This document shows, in pieces, positions 62,118 through 64,000 of a DNA stretch of 64,000 nucleotides (within the stretch, counting starts at the first letter, position 1; each line of letters opens with the position of its first letter). This stretch comes from F1-120-MAGs118 sp013360535 (GTDB lineage: Bacteria > Planctomycetota > UBA1135 > GCA-002686595), in the NCBI GenBank assembly GCA_026647215.1, contig JAPKHC010000012.1, forward strand, positions 28,446 to 92,445, read 5' to 3'. The notes under the pieces are model-generated. The model saw only the letters and a list, made by a program, of their open reading frames with translations. It was not told the origin of the DNA and did no database searches. The position numbers and the translations under genes were made by a program.

Positions 62118-62603
62118 ATGGCCAATCCCACTGAAATCCCCGCGCTCGGGCAGGCGCTCGGCCGCCTTCCGACCGGCCTCCACATCGTCACCGCGGTCAC
62201 TTCCGGCGCTCCGACGGGCTTCGTCGGTTCGTTCGTGATGCAAATGGGCCTCGTGCCGCCGGTCGTCGCCGTCGCGGTCGGCAAGGACCGCCCGCACCTC
62301 GACGCGATCCGCTCCGCCGGCCATTTCGGCGTCTCGATCCTCGCCAAGGGCTCGAACGACCTGATGGGGCGCTTCTTCCGCAAGCACGAGCCCGGCAGCG
62401 GCCCGTTCGACGGCCTCGCGCTCGAGCACGGCGCCCACGGCACGCCGGTGATCGCGGATGCGCTCGCGTGGCTCGAGTGCCGCGTGACGGGTGAGCACGC
62501 GACCGGCGATCACGTCGTCGTGTTCGGCGAGGTCGTCGACGGCCGTCAGTGCCGCGAGGGCGAGCCCGCGATCCACCTGCGCAAGAACGGGCTGGGGTAC
62601 TAG
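62118..62603 (+). CDS. Flavin reductase-like (FMN-binding split barrel) protein
   Basis: The 161-residue product has LGRLPTGLHIVTAVTSGAPT, GFVGSFVMQMGLVPPVVAVA, VGKDRPHLDAIRSAGHFGVS and LAWLECRVTGEHATGDHVVV. This is the flavin-reductase-like FMN-binding domain, with the P-x-G-(L/V)-x-(I/V)-V-T signature. Such proteins supply reduced flavin or act as small oxidoreductases. The partner is not evident. It is divergent from gyrA. Confidence 0.87.
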   Translation: MANPTEIPALGQALGRLPTGLHIVTAVTSGAPTGFVGSFVMQMGLVPPVVAVAVGKDRPHLDAIRSAGHFGVSILAKGSNDLMGRFFRKHEPGSGPFDGLALEHGAHGTPVIADALAWLECRVTGEHATGDHVVVFGEVVDGRQCREGEPAIHLRKNGLGY

Positions 62604-62611
62604 GGCGCACG

Positions 62612-63688
62612 ATGGCGGCGCAGGCCGAGCCGCGGCGCCTGGGAGCCGTTCTCGCGCTCGTGGCGCTGTTCGCCGCGAGTGCGACGCTCACCACGCTCGC
62701 GCTGCGGCGGCTGTTGCCCGGTGGTGGGTCGGCGGAGCTCGTCGACGCGAAGCTCGCGCGGTTCACGGAGCGCAAGGACGTGTTGACGGTCGTGTTCCTC
62801 GGCTCGAGCCGCGTGCACCGCGGGTTCGTGCCGCAGGTGTTCGACGCGCGCACGGCGGAAGCGGGAATTGCGACGCGCTCGTTCAACCTCGGCGCGCCCG
62901 GTTCGCGCGCGTTCGAGGTCGAGGACCTGCTCGCGCGCCTCGTCGACCTCGCGCCGGCGAAGCTCGACTACGTGTTCGTCGATCCCGAAGGCGTGGCGCT
63001 GCTGCGCGACGAGCGCAACGAGCTCGCGCGGCAGGTGATCGAGTGGCACGACCCGGACGCGACGCTGCGGCTGTCGCGCTGGATCGCGGGCACGGGGCTG
63101 CGTGGCATGGCGCTCGCGCAGGCGCTCACGCCGCACTGGCGTTCGTGTGCGTACAACGTGTCGAACATCGGGCGTTCGCAGTTGTGGGTCGACATCGCGC
63201 TCGGCCGGCCGCGCACGCCGGAGCTCGAGCGCGAGCTCGTCGGGCCCGCACTCGACGGCTACGCACCGCTCGGTGACGAGAATTCGGAGCTGGGAAGGCG
63301 CGGGCAACGCTTCCAGAAGCGGCGCGAGGCCTATCTCGAGAAACTCGAGGAGTACAAGCGACTCGAGGCCAAGCCTGGACCCGCGGATCCGTTCGCGCTC
63401 GAGCTGTACAGCGAGATTCGTGCGCGTATCGACGAGCTCGGTGCTGCGCCGGTGTTCGTGACGCAGCCCGCGTTGTACCGGCAGGACGATCTCGCGAAGG
63501 CGGCGGAGGCCGGGCTCGTGCCGCGGCTGATGCGTTTCGACGATGCGGAGCGCTGGCCGGAGCTGTACGCGCCGGAGAATCGGTACGACGACACGCACCT
63601 GAATGACGCGGGCGCGCGGCTCTTCACGGAGCGGCTCGCCGACGACTTTCTTGCGCGCGTGAAGAGCGGGGAGCTCAAGGCCCCGTGA
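62612..63688 (+). CDS. SGNH/AlgX-like protein next to an MBOAT gene
   Basis: The 358-residue product has an N-terminal membrane segment (about 10-32) and an SGNH-hydrolase-like domain: LTVVFLGSSRVHRGFVPQVF (block I, with Ser in GSS), then SFNLGAPGSRAFEVEDLLAR and a later PENRYDDTHLNDAGARLFTE (catalytic D-x-x-H). This matches AlgX/AlgJ/DltD-type partners of MBOAT enzymes, which transfer acyl groups to extracellular polymers. It overlaps the MBOAT start by four bases. Confidence 0.75.
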   Translation: MAAQAEPRRLGAVLALVALFAASATLTTLALRRLLPGGGSAELVDAKLARFTERKDVLTVVFLGSSRVHRGFVPQVFDARTAEAGIATRSFNLGAPGSRAFEVEDLLARLVDLAPAKLDYVFVDPEGVALLRDERNELARQVIEWHDPDATLRLSRWIAGTGLRGMALAQALTPHWRSCAYNVSNIGRSQLWVDIALGRPRTPELERELVGPALDGYAPLGDENSELGRRGQRFQKRREAYLEKLEEYKRLEAKPGPADPFALELYSEIRARIDELGAAPVFVTQPALYRQDDLAKAAEAGLVPRLMRFDDAERWPELYAPENRYDDTHLNDAGARLFTERLADDFLARVKSGELKAP

Positions 63689-64000
63689 TCTTCACCGAGC
63701 TGCGTTTCCTCGCCTTCCTCGCGATCGCGTTCGCCGTCCACTGGGCGCTGCGCGGCGCCTGGGCGCGCAAACTCTGGCTGCTGGCGGCGAGCTACCTGTT
63801 CTACGGCCTGTGGGACTGGCGTTTCCTCTCGCTGATCGTCGGCTCGACGGTGCTCGACTACCTCGTCGGCGTCAGGCTCGAGGGCAACGACGACGAGCAC
63901 TCGCGCAAGCGCTGGATCACGCTCAGCGTCGTCGCGAACCTCGGCCTGCTCGGCGTCTTCAAGTACACGAACTTCTTCCTCGACTCCGCCATCCGGCTCG
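63685..64000 (+). CDS. MBOAT-family O-acyltransferase (AlgI-like), partial
   Basis: The reading frame from the GTG at 63685 is open to the end of the window. Its first 105 residues are FTELRFLAFLAIAFAVHWAL and RKLWLLAASYLFYGLWDWRF, then LDYLVGVRLEG, ending GVFKYTNFFLDSAIRL. These are the first helices and FKYxNFF motif of AlgI-type MBOAT acyltransferases, which pass acetyl groups through the membrane to an exported polysaccharide. GTGA overlap with the preceding SGNH gene shows translational coupling. The catalytic His lies outside the window. Confidence 0.87.
   Translation, partial: MIFTELRFLAFLAIAFAVHWALRGAWARKLWLLAASYLFYGLWDWRFLSLIVGSTVLDYLVGVRLEGNDDEHSRKRWITLSVVANLGLLGVFKYTNFFLDSAIRL

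Overview
This is a GC-rich, gene-dense chromosomal window with 47 protein genes, two of them cut by the window ends, plus one gene remnant. I see no rRNA, tRNA, CRISPR array or insertion sequence. The best guess for the host is a Planctomycetota bacterium. The support is the mix of secreted proteins ending in a Tyr-Cys-Thr-Ala-Lys / Gly-Cys module, tandem carboxypeptidase-regulatory-like repeat proteins, bacterial-microcompartment genes, a B12-dependent ribonucleotide reductase, and a flagellar system driven by sigma-54. This is inference from gene content; no marker gene search was possible.

Layout. 1-8571 (all minus) is flagellar: flgF-flgG-flgA-flgH behind one sigma-54 promoter and fliK-flgD-flgE behind another, with a Na/Ca antiporter and a ribosome hibernation factor between them. 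Both promoters carry the same 15-base dyad 70-100 bp upstream, a good candidate activator site. 8891-18107 holds a beta-propeller/di-haem cytochrome, rpiA, feoA-feoB with a Fur-like box, a DUF2459-type protein, a feoB C-terminal remnant, a secreted protein and an O6-alkylguanine-DNA methyltransferase. 18112-21520 holds an HDOD protein and a DsbD-like gene in which an in-frame TGA replaces the first cysteine of the thioredoxin CxxC. A plausible bacterial SECIS hairpin follows the TGA, so this is probably a selenoprotein. 21705-32833 contains a CoA-transferase, a PD40-repeat secreted protein, the tesA / ABC ATPase / FtsX-permease set, a CIA30 protein, a methyltransferase, a membrane protein and an SPFH plus ribbon-helix-helix pair.

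33841-44162 is an array of five tandem paralogues of about 650 residues, transcribed with an ACT-domain gene. Each has an N-terminal membrane segment followed by about six Ig-like carboxypeptidase-regulatory modules. 44291-46173 is a two-gene PduS/PduT microcompartment unit with no other shell genes nearby. From 46261 to the end come a HAF-repeat secreted protein, a hybrid histidine kinase, an alpha/beta hydrolase, nrdJ, murJ, yqeY, a hexose-6-phosphate mutarotase, an endonuclease/exonuclease/phosphatase protein and gyrA (mostly one minus-strand run), then a flavin reductase and the start of an SGNH/MBOAT O-acetylation pair.

Features that most deserve attention: the candidate selenocysteine DsbD; two related 101-base palindromes (one extended to a perfect 135-base palindrome) whose arms differ by compensated changes; a shared C-terminal module of about 140 residues on four otherwise unrelated secreted proteins; the five-gene paralogue array; and sigma-54 promoters placed so close to start codons that the mRNAs would be almost leaderless.
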